From: an uncultured Clostridia bacterium
Lineage (GTDB): Bacteria > Bacillota > Clostridia > Monoglobales > Monoglobaceae
DNA length: 51,104 nt
Assembly (NCBI GenBank): GCA_947625905.1
Contig: CANQQJ010000028.1
Span: forward strand, 1 to 51,104
Direction: 5' to 3'
Shown here: in pieces, positions 1 to 10,074 of the stretch
Layout: the number at the start of each line of letters is the position of its first letter
Numbering within the stretch: position 1 is the stretch's first letter
Made by a program: the position numbers and the translations under genes
Notes under the pieces: generated by a model
Told to the model about the DNA's origin: nothing
Database searches by the model: none
What the model saw: the letters and a program-made list of their open reading frames with translations, nothing else

Positions 1-25
1 TGAGCCCGGTACAGTACCGAACTCA
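1..25. other. Imperfect hairpin at window edge
   Basis: TGAG and CTCA arms enclose CGGTA/TACCG arms. The two intervening bases on each side can form G-U pairs when read on the minus strand, giving a stem of about 11 pairs. There is no T-run, so it is not a convincing terminator. It lies downstream of the GH26-like gene on the minus strand. The rest of positions 26-95 shows nothing. Confidence 0.3.
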
Positions 26-95
26 TTACCAGTTAATTTAATGTTAAATTTTGTCTAAACTTTGGGGTTCACTTCATAGCCGCGGGGTTAGATTT

Positions 96-1907
96 TTACT
101 CGCTGATGATTATGTCTCGAGAAGCCGCGTCGCTACGGTATATCCCGTCGCTTGCCGCCGGGGATGAGCCACTTGTAATGATCACTGTTTGAGAAGCGTC
201 GTCCCAGTCTACTTGGCAGTCAAACGCTTCGCTCACGGCTCTGACGGGGACCAAGGTGCGGTCGTTTATCAGTCGGGCGGGCACGTCGAGAGTTATTTGT
301 CTGCCGGGCGCGGTCATATAAGGAGAGTCGATGGTTATAATTATTATTTTGTTGTCCTTCTCGGCGAGGACGGCCTGCTCCTCGCTGTTCCAAACAACGT
401 TGGCTCCCAGCGCTTCGAATATTTTGCGCATCGGAACCAGCACGCGGTCGCTTTCCATAACGGGGTCTTGGTCAAAGGCGAGCTTTTCGCCGTTCACCGT
501 GACGCTTATTGTCTGTGCCGCGGGGGTTGTGGGAGCCGCGGGTGTCGTCGCCGCTGCGGGCACATCCGAGGGCACACCGCCGAACTGTATCGCTCCGCCT
601 TTCTTGTTGAACGTGTAGCTCTTTTCGCTGCCCGCGGCGGATATTTTCAGGGTGTGCTCCCCGTCCGTAAGGGCCGTTATGTCAAGATTGTATATATACG
701 GTATTTGATTTGCCGAGTGGGCCCATGCGCCGTCTAAATAATAGTTAACGGTGATATCGGGCTGTTTCGGCATATACGCCAGTGTGTACAGCTTGACAAT
801 GCCGTCCTTGGCGGCGAGAGTTCCCGCGTTATTGGCGGACCGGAACACGAAGTCCGCCGTATCGCTTGCGCTGTGGAGGTACGCGCCGCATTGAGCCGCC
901 TCTTTAAATATGTCGCACGCGTAGGGATAATCCGATATCGGATATTTTACGGCCTCATCCGCTCTGTTGGTATTGAAGTAATTTATCATTTTTATCTGAG
1001 GGTACTTCATGATAACGCTCCACAGCATGTTTCTCAGTCTCGGCGCTACCCAGCTTTCCTCGACCGGGCCGGAGTTTGTGGCGATCACCACTCCGCCCTC
1101 GCTTATCATAACAGGCTTTTGAATGTTGTTATCGCTCATGAACTTTAATATCGGCTTAAGGCGGTTTGTCTCCCAGGCGTAATCGCCGGTCATAAAATAC
1201 ACGCTGTCTTTATAGGACGTGTTCGGATTGCCCTGAAAATATCTGAGGCTGTAACAGCTTACGCCGATCCAATCCACATACTCGTCGCCGGGATAATAGT
1301 AGCTAAAGGGTCTGTCAAGAGAGCCCAGGTCAATGGGCGACCACACCGTAGCGAAATTCGGGTACTCGTGAACTATGTTCGCAACAGTCCTGAAGGTATC
1401 GACATATTTTGTGGGATCGTCACCCAGGCCCTCCGCGTTCATCTCGTTGGCAAAACGGATAAACATGGGCTTGTTATAAGAGCTCAGGGTGTTTAAAACA
1501 CTGCGCACATGATCGATATTCACAAGGTCAAGGCTTGATATCGTCCAGCCCACCATCGTTACCACGTCGTCATCTTTTATCATTTGGTTTGCGGGATAAT
1601 ACAGATCGTCCTGATTCATGTTGTCGATATATGTCAGGTATGAACCCAAGGGTTTAAAATCTCCCGATGTTTCGGCTATCATACCCAAATAGGCCCCGCT
1701 CTGCGGCTCCAGCCGCGCGCCGTAGTATGGGGCATGGTCGGGGCTTGCCTCGGCGTACAGCTCAAAGTCCGTCTCGTTTACCATATTCTCTCTTTCCTGC
1801 AGCAGAGCTCCCCAATCGGGTTCGGGGAAGTTGAACGCAAAGGCGGGCGCGGCGCAAAGAAGCGTCATGCTCAGCAGCAGCATCATTGTGATGAATTTTT
1901 TCTTCAA
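96..1907 (-). CDS. Secreted GH26-like glycoside hydrolase with copper-amine-oxidase-type C-terminal domain
   Basis: This is a probable exported beta-mannanase-type enzyme (clan GH-A, family 26-like). A signal peptide covers about residues 1-24 and ends PAFA. The catalytic region spans about 45-330. Its RFANEMN motif carries the likely acid/base Glu155, and ISEGG carries the likely nucleophile Glu270. An Ig-like stretch (about 350-440), a Pro/Ala/Thr linker (about 446-466) and a Cu_amine_oxidN1-type domain (about 467-580) follow. In Firmicutes that last domain usually acts as a surface or wall-binding module rather than an oxidase. I start at TTG 1907 because a strong TGAGGTGATC site lies six bases upstream. 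The in-frame ATG at 1937 has no such site and would put a charged stretch before the signal peptide. Substrate is inferred from family only; another GH-A family is possible. Confidence 0.75.
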   Translation of the reverse strand: MKKKFITMMLLLSMTLLCAAPAFAFNFPEPDWGALLQERENMVNETDFELYAEASPDHAPYYGARLEPQSGAYLGMIAETSGDFKPLGSYLTYIDNMNQDDLYYPANQMIKDDDVVTMVGWTISSLDLVNIDHVRSVLNTLSSYNKPMFIRFANEMNAEGLGDDPTKYVDTFRTVANIVHEYPNFATVWSPIDLGSLDRPFSYYYPGDEYVDWIGVSCYSLRYFQGNPNTSYKDSVYFMTGDYAWETNRLKPILKFMSDNNIQKPVMISEGGVVIATNSGPVEESWVAPRLRNMLWSVIMKYPQIKMINYFNTNRADEAVKYPISDYPYACDIFKEAAQCGAYLHSASDTADFVFRSANNAGTLAAKDGIVKLYTLAYMPKQPDITVNYYLDGAWAHSANQIPYIYNLDITALTDGEHTLKISAAGSEKSYTFNKKGGAIQFGGVPSDVPAAATTPAAPTTPAAQTISVTVNGEKLAFDQDPVMESDRVLVPMRKIFEALGANVVWNSEEQAVLAEKDNKIIIITIDSPYMTAPGRQITLDVPARLINDRTLVPVRAVSEAFDCQVDWDDASQTVIITSGSSPAASDGIYRSDAASRDIIISE

Positions 1908-1942
1908 TTTGATCACCTCATAATTTTTTATTTTCAAATAAT

Positions 1943-1971
1943 ATTATACACCATAATTCGCACGGCTGCAA
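1943..1971 (-). promoter_or_regulatory. Sigma-A promoter for GH26-like gene
   Basis: On the minus strand, TTGCAG (1966-1971) and TATAAT (1943-1948) are separated by 17 bases, just upstream of the TTG-started GH26-like gene. Confidence 0.6.
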
Positions 1972-2029
1972 GAGCTTTTTTGTTGTTTGGCGCATTTTCG
2001 GAAAATTATTCATATGATAAAAAAACAGC

Positions 2030-2058
2030 TTGTAATATATGTTAATATGTGTTAAAAT
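2030..2058 (+). promoter_or_regulatory. Sigma-A promoter for antiporter operon
   Basis: TTGTAA (2030-2035) and TAAAAT (2053-2058) are separated by 17 bases. The pair sits about 40 bases upstream of the antiporter start codon and is divergent from the GH26-like promoter. Confidence 0.5.
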
Positions 2059-2098
2059 AAAATTAATAATACGCAATCTGTTAAAACGGAGGAAGGTC

Positions 2099-3064
2099 AT
2101 GGGAAATATATTGATGTATGTTTGGCTTTTGGCGGGTTTTGTTTTGCTCATCAAGGGCGCGGATTTTTTTGTGGACGGCACGTCGTCGATCGCGAGACTG
2201 CTCAAGGTACCGAGCATTGTGGTCGGCCTGACCATCGTCGCGATGGGCACAAGCGCTCCCGAGATGGCCGTGTCGGTGTCCGCTGCGCTCAAGGGCAGCA
2301 ACGATATAGTTATCAGCAACGTGCTGGGCTCCAACCTGTTTAATCTTCTGGTTGTCGCGGGCGCATGCGCCGTGATAAAAAATCTGCCCGTTTCCGAGGA
2401 CTTAAAAAAGCGAGATTTTCCGTTTTCGATCATTGTGGGCCTGATTCTTATGCTGTTCATAGTTGACAGTCTGTTTTTGGGCGGCGGAGATTTCATGATA
2501 GGCAGGATCGAGGGAACGGTGTTGTTCGCGCTCCTTATCGCCTATCTGATATTCCTTGTGTTCGCGGCGATGAAGAACAGGACCGACGGCGGCGACGAGA
2601 TCAAGGTCATGTCGCCCCTTAAGAGTATTATTTTTACGATAATAGGTGTCGCGGGCATCGTTATCGGCGGCGACATGACTGTTGACGCGGCGACCGATAT
2701 AGCCAAAGCGTTCGGCCTCAGCGACGTTATTATAGGTCTCACGATATTGGCGGTCGGCACGTCCCTGCCCGAGCTGGTGACCTCATTGGTCGCCACCCGC
2801 AAAGGCGAGAACGATCTGGCGATGGGAAACGTTATAGGCTCGAATATTTTTAATATTCTTGGAGTAGCGGGACTTTCGGGCGCCATCAGCCCCTATAAAG
2901 TCGGAAGTCTCTCGGTCATCGACCTTTGTTTGTTTTTGGGATTCAGCGTTATCGTGTACATAGTGGTGCGCGCCCGAAACAAGATCGAGCGTCTGCCCGG
3001 TATCTGCATGGTGCTGATGTACGCGGCGTATATGGTTTACGCGGTTATGCGGGAAATAATGTAA
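2099..3064 (+). CDS. Ca2+/cation antiporter, YrbG/CaCA family
   Basis: This 321-residue inner-membrane cation antiporter belongs to the Na+/Ca2+ exchanger superfamily and probably exports Ca2+ in exchange for Na+ or H+. The two alpha repeats are plain: GTSAPEMAVS near residue 50 and GTSLPELVTS near residue 220. Each is followed by a SNVLGSN or GNVIGSN segment that lines the ion site. About ten hydrophobic segments surround a charged loop near residues 160-172. The ATG at 2099 is chosen because GGAGGAAGG lies just upstream; an in-frame ATG at 2039 lacks a ribosome site. A small membrane protein gene follows after 12 bases, so the two are probably cotranscribed. The ion partner cannot be read from sequence. 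Confidence 0.88.
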   Translation: MGNILMYVWLLAGFVLLIKGADFFVDGTSSIARLLKVPSIVVGLTIVAMGTSAPEMAVSVSAALKGSNDIVISNVLGSNLFNLLVVAGACAVIKNLPVSEDLKKRDFPFSIIVGLILMLFIVDSLFLGGGDFMIGRIEGTVLFALLIAYLIFLVFAAMKNRTDGGDEIKVMSPLKSIIFTIIGVAGIVIGGDMTVDAATDIAKAFGLSDVIIGLTILAVGTSLPELVTSLVATRKGENDLAMGNVIGSNIFNILGVAGLSGAISPYKVGSLSVIDLCLFLGFSVIVYIVVRARNKIERLPGICMVLMYAAYMVYAVMREIM

Positions 3065-3076
3065 AAGAGGTGCGCT

Positions 3077-3259
3077 ATGAAAAGAAAAACATTTTATATA
3101 ATCGCGGCGGTATGGTTCGTGCTGCTGATAATCGTGGTAGCGGGCAGCTTTTTGCCCGGAGTCGACGCGGCGCTCAGAGAGGAAGTGCGTAAGTATCTGG
3201 TTTATGTCGTAGTTGTAGGCGCGCTCTGCCTGATGCTGATCCGCAGAAAAGTAAAATAA
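3077..3259 (+). CDS. Small two-helix membrane protein
   Basis: This 60-residue protein has two hydrophobic helices, at about 6-27 and 40-54, separated by a short polar loop. The basic ends (KRKT and RRKVK) suggest both termini are cytoplasmic. AGAGGTGCG precedes the ATG. It follows the antiporter gene by 12 bases and is closed by the hairpin at 3262-3304, so it belongs to the same transcript. I recognise no family. A role as a small partner of the antiporter is only suggested by position. Confidence 0.6.
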   Translation: MKRKTFYIIAAVWFVLLIIVVAGSFLPGVDAALREEVRKYLVYVVVVGALCLMLIRRKVK

Positions 3260-3261
3260 AG

Positions 3262-3304
3262 AATAAAATCGTTTGTTTCCGTTTAGGAAACAAACGATTT
3301 TATT
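3262..3304. terminator. Bidirectional intrinsic terminator
   Basis: Perfect 19-base arms (3262-3280 and 3286-3304) enclose a 5-base loop. The A/T-rich ends give a U-run in both directions. It lies between the small membrane protein gene (+) and the flavodiiron gene (-) and serves both. Confidence 0.9.
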
Positions 3305-3309
3305 TTAAT

Positions 3310-4479
3310 TTATTTTACTAATGCGTCCGCCAGGGCGTTGAGTGCCTCCACGGTCTCGGGCTTCATCGACGATTTAACGGTGACGATCGGCTCGATGATC
3401 TCGATGCCTTTGAGACTTTCCATAGCGGCTTTGATTTTTTGACCCGCCGAGGGAGCCCAGGTCCCGTTTTCGATTATTCCCACCTTGCGGTTCCTGTAGG
3501 TCTTGGCGATCAGGTGGTGGATAAACTCGTCCGCCGGAGTGAAGATGCCGCCGTCGTATGTGGGCGAGGCGATGACCAGACGGTCGTAGCGGAACGCGTC
3601 CTCGACACATTCGGCCCAGTCGTCGCGGGCCAGATCGGCGATCGAGACTTTTTCCGCGCCCTTTTCTTTAAGCAGCTCCGCCAGCTTTTCGGCGGCCTTT
3701 TTTGTGTTGCCGTAGATCGAGGCGTAGGCGATAAACACGCCGCGGCTCTCGGGCTCGTATTTGCTCCAGGTGTCGTAAAGGCCGATGTAGTGGCCGAGGT
3801 CCTCTTTGAGGATCGGGCCGTGGAGCGGGCAGATGATTTGAATATCGAGAGCGGCCGCCTTTTTAAGCAGCGCCTGCACCTGCGCGCCGTATTTGCCGAC
3901 TATGTTGAAGTAGTAGCGTCTGGCCTCGCAGTCCCAGTCCTCGTCGGTGTCGAGGGCGCCGAACTTGCCGAAGCCGTCCGCGGCGAACAAGATTTTCTCC
4001 GAGCTCTCGTAGCTTACCATAACTTCCGGCCAGTGGACCATGGGCGCCATAACGAATGTAAGCGTGCGGCTGCCGAGCTCAAGCGTGTCGCCTTCTTTTA
4101 CCGTTACTTTGCGGTCCTCGATGTCGATATCAAAAAACTGCTCGATCATCACAAAGGTCTTGGCGTTGCCCACTATCTTCATATCGGGGTATTTTTCCGC
4201 GGCGGCCTTGATGCTCGCCGAGTGGTCGGGCTCCATGTGCTGGACCACAAGATAGTCGGGGGATTTGCCGCCCAGAACCTCGTCGAGGTTGCCGAGCCAC
4301 TCATCGCACGCGCGCTTGTCGACTGTGTCCATGACCGCGGTCTTTTCGTCCAAAATAACATAGGAGTTGTACGCCACGCCGTTGGGGATTATATACTGGC
4401 CCTCGAAAAGGTCGAGATCGTAATCCTGAACGCCGACGTATTTGACCGAGTCGGTCACGATAATATCACTGTATTTCAT
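3310..4479 (-). CDS. fprA: Flavodiiron protein (A-type flavoprotein)
   Basis: This cytoplasmic enzyme reduces O2 to water, or NO, using electrons from rubredoxin or an NADH-rubredoxin reductase, and so protects anaerobic metabolism. The N-terminal metallo-beta-lactamase-like domain (about 1-245) carries the diiron ligands HMEPDH (His81, Glu83, Asp85, His86), His149, Asp168 and His220. The C-terminal flavodoxin domain (about 248-389) has the FMN phosphate loop ASIYGNTK. At 389 residues it has normal length, and no rubredoxin or reductase domain is fused. GGAGGTGCG precedes the ATG. It is a single-gene unit with its own promoter, divergent from dnaN. The choice between O2 and NO as substrate is not determinable here. 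Confidence 0.92.
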   Translation of the reverse strand: MKYSDIIVTDSVKYVGVQDYDLDLFEGQYIIPNGVAYNSYVILDEKTAVMDTVDKRACDEWLGNLDEVLGGKSPDYLVVQHMEPDHSASIKAAAEKYPDMKIVGNAKTFVMIEQFFDIDIEDRKVTVKEGDTLELGSRTLTFVMAPMVHWPEVMVSYESSEKILFAADGFGKFGALDTDEDWDCEARRYYFNIVGKYGAQVQALLKKAAALDIQIICPLHGPILKEDLGHYIGLYDTWSKYEPESRGVFIAYASIYGNTKKAAEKLAELLKEKGAEKVSIADLARDDWAECVEDAFRYDRLVIASPTYDGGIFTPADEFIHHLIAKTYRNRKVGIIENGTWAPSAGQKIKAAMESLKGIEIIEPIVTVKSSMKPETVEALNALADALVK

Positions 4480-4509
4480 AAATTCGCACCTCCAAAAAAT
4501 TCTTTTATT

Positions 4510-4537
4510 ATTATACCACTATTTTCCCAAAGGTCAA
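4510..4537 (-). promoter_or_regulatory. Sigma-A promoter for flavodiiron gene
   Basis: Minus-strand TTGACC (4532-4537) and a perfect TATAAT (4510-4515) are separated by 16 bases, about 30 bases before the fprA start. Confidence 0.7.
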
Positions 4538-4702
4538 TATTTTTTTGAAATAAATTAGCGGGACTAGGGTTTTCCGGCGGCCGCGGCGGGCGTTTTTCGA
4601 GAGCCGCGCGGACGGTGAAATTATGACTAAATAATCTCGAAAAAACGACGTATTTTCGGCACTTTTCAGCGCGGAAAAACTTTAAAAAATTTCAAAAAAT
4701 TG

Positions 4703-4731
4703 TTGCGTTAAAAAAACCGTTATGGTATAAT
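4703..4731 (+). promoter_or_regulatory. Sigma-A promoter for dnaN-recF-remB-gyrB
   Basis: TTGCGT (4703-4708) and TATAAT (4726-4731) are separated by 17 bases. This leaves about 55 bases of leader before dnaN. It is the only promoter seen before the cluster. Confidence 0.6.
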
Positions 4732-4791
4732 TAAATAAGTGAAATATTTACCCGAATAAGATAAAAATAGGAGTGCGAAAGGAAAGTTTTT

Positions 4792-5910
4792 ATGAAATTT
4801 ATTTGCAGCAGAGACGCGTTAAACGCGGTTATAACCGACGCATCGAGAGCGGTTTCGACCCGTTCCAGCATGGCGGTCCTTGAGGGAATTTATATAAAAG
4901 CGGAGGAAGGCGGACGCCTAACCGTCATAGGCAACGATCTTGAGATCGCGATCGAGTCTGTCCTCGAGGCGGATGTGCGCGAGCCCGGCGAGGTCGTTTT
5001 AAACGCCAAGCTTCTCGCGAGGATCGTGGCGGCGTCGGGCAGCCCTTCGGTTTCAGTCGAGACCGACAAAAATAATCTTACGCTGATAAAGGCGGGCAAC
5101 GCCAAGATCGAGATACCGGGGATCCCGGCCGACGATTTTCCCGATCTGCCCAGAGTGGACGAGGAATATTCGGTAAGCCTGCCCGCCGCGGTGCTCAAAA
5201 ATATGATAGAGACCACGGCTTTCGCGGCGGCCAAGACCGACAACGACCCCACCAGGACCGGCGCGCTGCTTAAAATTATGAGCCACGGGCTGTCGATGGT
5301 GGCGCTGGACGGCTACAGGATAGCGAAGCGCAGCGTCAGCCTTGAGGGCGAGTTCGAGCCTAAGGAAATGATCATACCCGAAAAGTCGCTGAGCGAGCTG
5401 GCGAGGATCATAGGCGATGCCGAGGGCGAGATAAAGGTGATAGCCGCGCCCGGCCACGCCATGTTTATAATAGACAACTGCCGCATGGTGACCCGCCTGA
5501 TAGAGGGAGCGTACACAAATTACGAGCGGATAATCCCCGCGTCGTTTGATCTCGAACTCGAGTGCCCGACCGCGGTGATAGCCGAGGCGGTGCGCAGAGC
5601 GTCGCTTATCATAATAAACGATGTTATCAAGGGCCCCATTAAGTTTACCATAACCGACGGCAACATCAATGTTTCCTGCGCCACGGCCGCGGGCTCGGTC
5701 GACGACAACATAGCGGTCGAGACACCGCCCGACACAATGCTGGAGATAGGATTCTACAACAGATATCTGCAGGACGTGTTCAGCGTGGTGCCCGACGATG
5801 AGATCGTGATGAGGTTCAACAAGAGCGTGAACCCGTTGATAATAACCCCCAAGGAGGGCGACGATTATATGTACATGATCCTGCCCATCAGACTTAGAAG
5901 CTCCTACTAA
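4792..5910 (+). CDS. dnaN: DNA polymerase III beta subunit (sliding clamp)
   Basis: At 372 residues this is a full-length beta clamp. The protein forms a ring dimer that holds DNA polymerase III on DNA and recruits partners through a hydrophobic pocket. The three-domain clamp pattern is recognisable: an N-terminal FICSRDALNAVI start, a central EFEPKEMIIPEKSL segment, and the C-terminal YMYMILPIRL end typical of DnaN. AAAGGAAAG lies before the ATG. recF begins 10 bases after the stop. In most Firmicutes dnaA lies directly upstream and a small S4-domain gene separates dnaN from recF. Neither is present here. Confidence 0.97.
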   Translation: MKFICSRDALNAVITDASRAVSTRSSMAVLEGIYIKAEEGGRLTVIGNDLEIAIESVLEADVREPGEVVLNAKLLARIVAASGSPSVSVETDKNNLTLIKAGNAKIEIPGIPADDFPDLPRVDEEYSVSLPAAVLKNMIETTAFAAAKTDNDPTRTGALLKIMSHGLSMVALDGYRIAKRSVSLEGEFEPKEMIIPEKSLSELARIIGDAEGEIKVIAAPGHAMFIIDNCRMVTRLIEGAYTNYERIIPASFDLELECPTAVIAEAVRRASLIIINDVIKGPIKFTITDGNINVSCATAAGSVDDNIAVETPPDTMLEIGFYNRYLQDVFSVVPDDEIVMRFNKSVNPLIITPKEGDDYMYMILPIRLRSSY

Positions 5911-5919
5911 GCGCGGCGG

Positions 5920-7041
5920 ATGAGAGCGAATAAACTGAGGCTTGAAAACTTCCGCAATTACGAGAAGCAGGAGATAGAGTTCGGAGCGGGCATAAACGTT
6001 ATATACGGCGACAACGCTCAGGGCAAGACCAATATCCTTGAGGCGGTGCATATATTTTCGCTGGGCCGCTCGAACCGCACGGGCAAGGACGGCGAGCTGA
6101 TACGCCACGGCGAGAGCGGCGCAAGGATAGGGCTTGATTTTAACGCCTACGACCGCGGCAGCGTTTTTGAGATAGAGCTGAGCCGCGGAAGGCGCAAGAG
6201 CATAACCTATAACGAGATACCCGTTCGGAAAAACAGCGAACTTCTGGGCAAGTTCAACGTTGTTTATTTCGGGCCCGAGCTAATGGGATTGGTCAAGGAA
6301 GGCCCGCGCGGTAGGCGGCGGAATCTCGATATGCTGATAAGCCAGCTGAGACCGAACTATTTTTCGGCGCTGTCGAATCTGCGCAAAGTGGTGGACAGCA
6401 AAAACGCGCTGCTCAGAATGTCCGAGCCGAACGGCACGCTGCTCGAGATAATGAACGAGAAGCTGGTCGCTTATTCGACGGAGATAATCGGGTACCGCAT
6501 CGAGTTTTTGAGCAGGCTCGAGAAACTCGCGGCAGAGATACAAAATGAGATATCGGGCGGAAGCGAGGAATTGACGATAAAATATATGTCCTGCGCGGGC
6601 AAGGTCGGTCTTGATAAAAAATACGGCCGCGCCGAGATCGAGGCCGCGCTGCGTGAAAAGCTCAAAGCGGCCGCGGCGAGAGAGGCGGAGTACCGCGAGA
6701 CGGTGGTCAGCCCGCACCGCGAGGATATAGTCTATGAGATAAACGGCAAGGACGCGCGCTCGTTCGCGTCCCAGGGACAGCAGAAAACGATCGTGCTGGT
6801 GCAGAAGCTGGCGGAGGTTCGGCTTATCAAGGACGAGATAAGCGAGACGCCCGTCCTGCTGCTGGACGATATCATGAGCGAGCTCGATAAAAACCGCCGC
6901 AGGTTCGTGCTTAAAAGCATAGACGATATGCAGATAATAATCACCTGCACCGATCTTGAGGAGTTTTCCGAGAGCATGGAGGACGGCGGAGAGATAAGCA
7001 AGATATACGTGAAAAACGGCTCCGCGGAGCGGCAGACGTAA
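5920..7041 (+). CDS. recF: DNA recombination and repair ATPase RecF
   Basis: RecF is a cytoplasmic SMC-like ATPase that works with RecO and RecR to load RecA at single-stranded gaps. The N-terminal KLRLENFRNYEK start is characteristic, the Walker A motif GDNAQGKTN is at residues 30-38, and a Walker B-like VLLLDDIMSELD lies near residue 300, followed by the family's D-loop. At 373 residues the length is normal. The ribosome site is weak (GGCGG close to the ATG), which suggests translational coupling to dnaN, whose stop is 10 bases upstream. remB follows after 35 bases. Confidence 0.96.
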   Translation: MRANKLRLENFRNYEKQEIEFGAGINVIYGDNAQGKTNILEAVHIFSLGRSNRTGKDGELIRHGESGARIGLDFNAYDRGSVFEIELSRGRRKSITYNEIPVRKNSELLGKFNVVYFGPELMGLVKEGPRGRRRNLDMLISQLRPNYFSALSNLRKVVDSKNALLRMSEPNGTLLEIMNEKLVAYSTEIIGYRIEFLSRLEKLAAEIQNEISGGSEELTIKYMSCAGKVGLDKKYGRAEIEAALREKLKAAAAREAEYRETVVSPHREDIVYEINGKDARSFASQGQQKTIVLVQKLAEVRLIKDEISETPVLLLDDIMSELDKNRRRFVLKSIDDMQIIITCTDLEEFSESMEDGGEISKIYVKNGSAERQT

Positions 7042-7076
7042 AAAAACAGATCAACAAACGGGAAGGGAATGGTCAT

Positions 7077-7367
7077 ATGTACCTTCATCTGGGAAAAAAC
7101 ACCGCGGTCGACACCGACGACATTATCGCGATACTGGATATGGACAACCTGACGATCGCCAAAAATTCCAGAGAATTTTTGCGCAGAGCGCAGGAAAACG
7201 GCTCGGTGATAACCGTGGCGGAGGACGTGCCAAAGTCGGTCGTGCTTGTGAGACAGGACCATGTCAACAAGGTGTATATAACCAATATTTCATCAAGAGC
7301 GCTGGCGGGCAGAGCCGAAAGGGTAAACGACTACTCGGCCTACGCGCTGCCGGACTTTAAGTTTTAA
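7077..7367 (+). CDS. remB: RemB/YaaB-like DUF370 protein
   Basis: This 96-residue member of the DUF370 family (extracellular matrix regulator RemB, B. subtilis YaaB) normally sits between recF and gyrB, as here. The family forms ring-like DNA-binding assemblies related to RemA. The conserved start MYLHLGKN and the segment DIIAILDMDNL match the family. The tail beyond residue 80 is short and less conserved. GGGAAGGGAATGG lies before the ATG. Its function in this organism is unknown. Position between recF and gyrB supports the assignment as much as the sequence does. Confidence 0.88.
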   Translation: MYLHLGKNTAVDTDDIIAILDMDNLTIAKNSREFLRRAQENGSVITVAEDVPKSVVLVRQDHVNKVYITNISSRALAGRAERVNDYSAYALPDFKF

Positions 7368-9398
<2,031 letters not shown>

Positions 9399-9429
9399 AG
9401 GCATATAAAATCGATTCGGAGGCGGAGTT

Positions 9430-10065
9430 ATGATTTTGATTGAAAAAGCCAGAGTGATGAATTTTGAGGGCGCGCTCCGCGGGGCGCGGAACCCGATGAA
9501 CAGCTGGGCCAGAAGCGACAGCAAGTACGACGGGAAGGGCAGATATGTGCTCGGCCCCAACGACCTTGATCTGGCAAAGCGTTTGTGCAAGGCGGGCAGC
9601 GACCACCGCAAGTTCATACGCCAGATAATCGTGAGCGTGGACATCACCGCGCCGCTTTACTGGTGGAAGGAATTTGACACCTACAAGGTGGGCACTGTGG
9701 CGAACTCGACCAGCACCATGCACAAAATCCACGCCAAGCCGTTTGAGCATGCCGACTTTTCATGCGAGAAGCTGAGCAAGTCGGCCATGGAGGCGTTTAC
9801 CGCCTATATGGAGTTCCTGGAGCTCAAGCGCAGGCATTTTGTCGAGACCAAGGACAAGGCCGACTGGGACGATATTATCCAGCTGCTGCCCTCGTCGTAT
9901 AACCAGAAGCGCACGGTCACGATGAATTATGAGAATCTGCTCAACATGTACTTCGCCCGCAGGAACCATAAGCTCAGCGAGTGGCGCGAATACTGCGAGT
10001 GGATACTGACCCTGCCCTACACCAAGGAGCTGTTTTTGAACGAGAGCGAAAACAGCGAAGGCTGA
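9430..10065 (+). CDS. ThyX-like (flavin-dependent thymidylate synthase-related) protein
   Basis: This 211-residue protein has the look of a divergent ThyX-related family seen in Clostridia and their phages, usually left as hypothetical. Suggestive segments are HRKFIRQIIVSVDITAPLYW (about 57-76), a Trp-Trp-x-Glu-Phe cluster, a STSTMHKI segment, and MNYENLLNMYFARRNHKLSEW (about 161-181), which recalls the C-terminal helix of ThyX. I do not see the classical ThyX signature RHRxxSxNExSxRY, so catalytic activity is doubtful. CGGAGGCGGAG precedes the ATG. It follows gyrB by 31 bases and precedes the VIT-like gene by 9, so it may be read through from the replication operon. No signal peptide or membrane segment is present. 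Confidence 0.5.
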   Translation: MILIEKARVMNFEGALRGARNPMNSWARSDSKYDGKGRYVLGPNDLDLAKRLCKAGSDHRKFIRQIIVSVDITAPLYWWKEFDTYKVGTVANSTSTMHKIHAKPFEHADFSCEKLSKSAMEAFTAYMEFLELKRRHFVETKDKADWDDIIQLLPSSYNQKRTVTMNYENLLNMYFARRNHKLSEWREYCEWILTLPYTKELFLNESENSEG

Positions 10066-10074
10066 TTTTGGATC

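Larger units (their letters stand above)
4480..4791. other. Divergent intergenic region fprA/dnaN, no visible oriC
   Basis: It holds the fprA promoter (minus) and the dnaN promoter (plus). The stretch between them has a GC-rich patch (about 4570-4615) and AT-rich runs with repeated AAAAA tracts. I looked for DnaA boxes (TTATCCACA and near variants) on both strands and found none. The adjacent dnaN cluster alone therefore does not identify an origin here. Confidence 0.6.

Noticed and set aside
3439..4548. Long open frame on the plus strand opposite the flavodiiron gene
   Set aside because: The minus-strand frame carries complete diiron and flavodoxin motifs and a good ribosome site. The plus frame is low-complexity, rich in Val/Leu/Arg/Ala, and has no recognisable motif.
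4480..4791. oriC upstream of dnaN
   Set aside because: No TTATCCACA-like boxes on either strand and no AT-rich repeat array; position beside dnaN alone is not enough.
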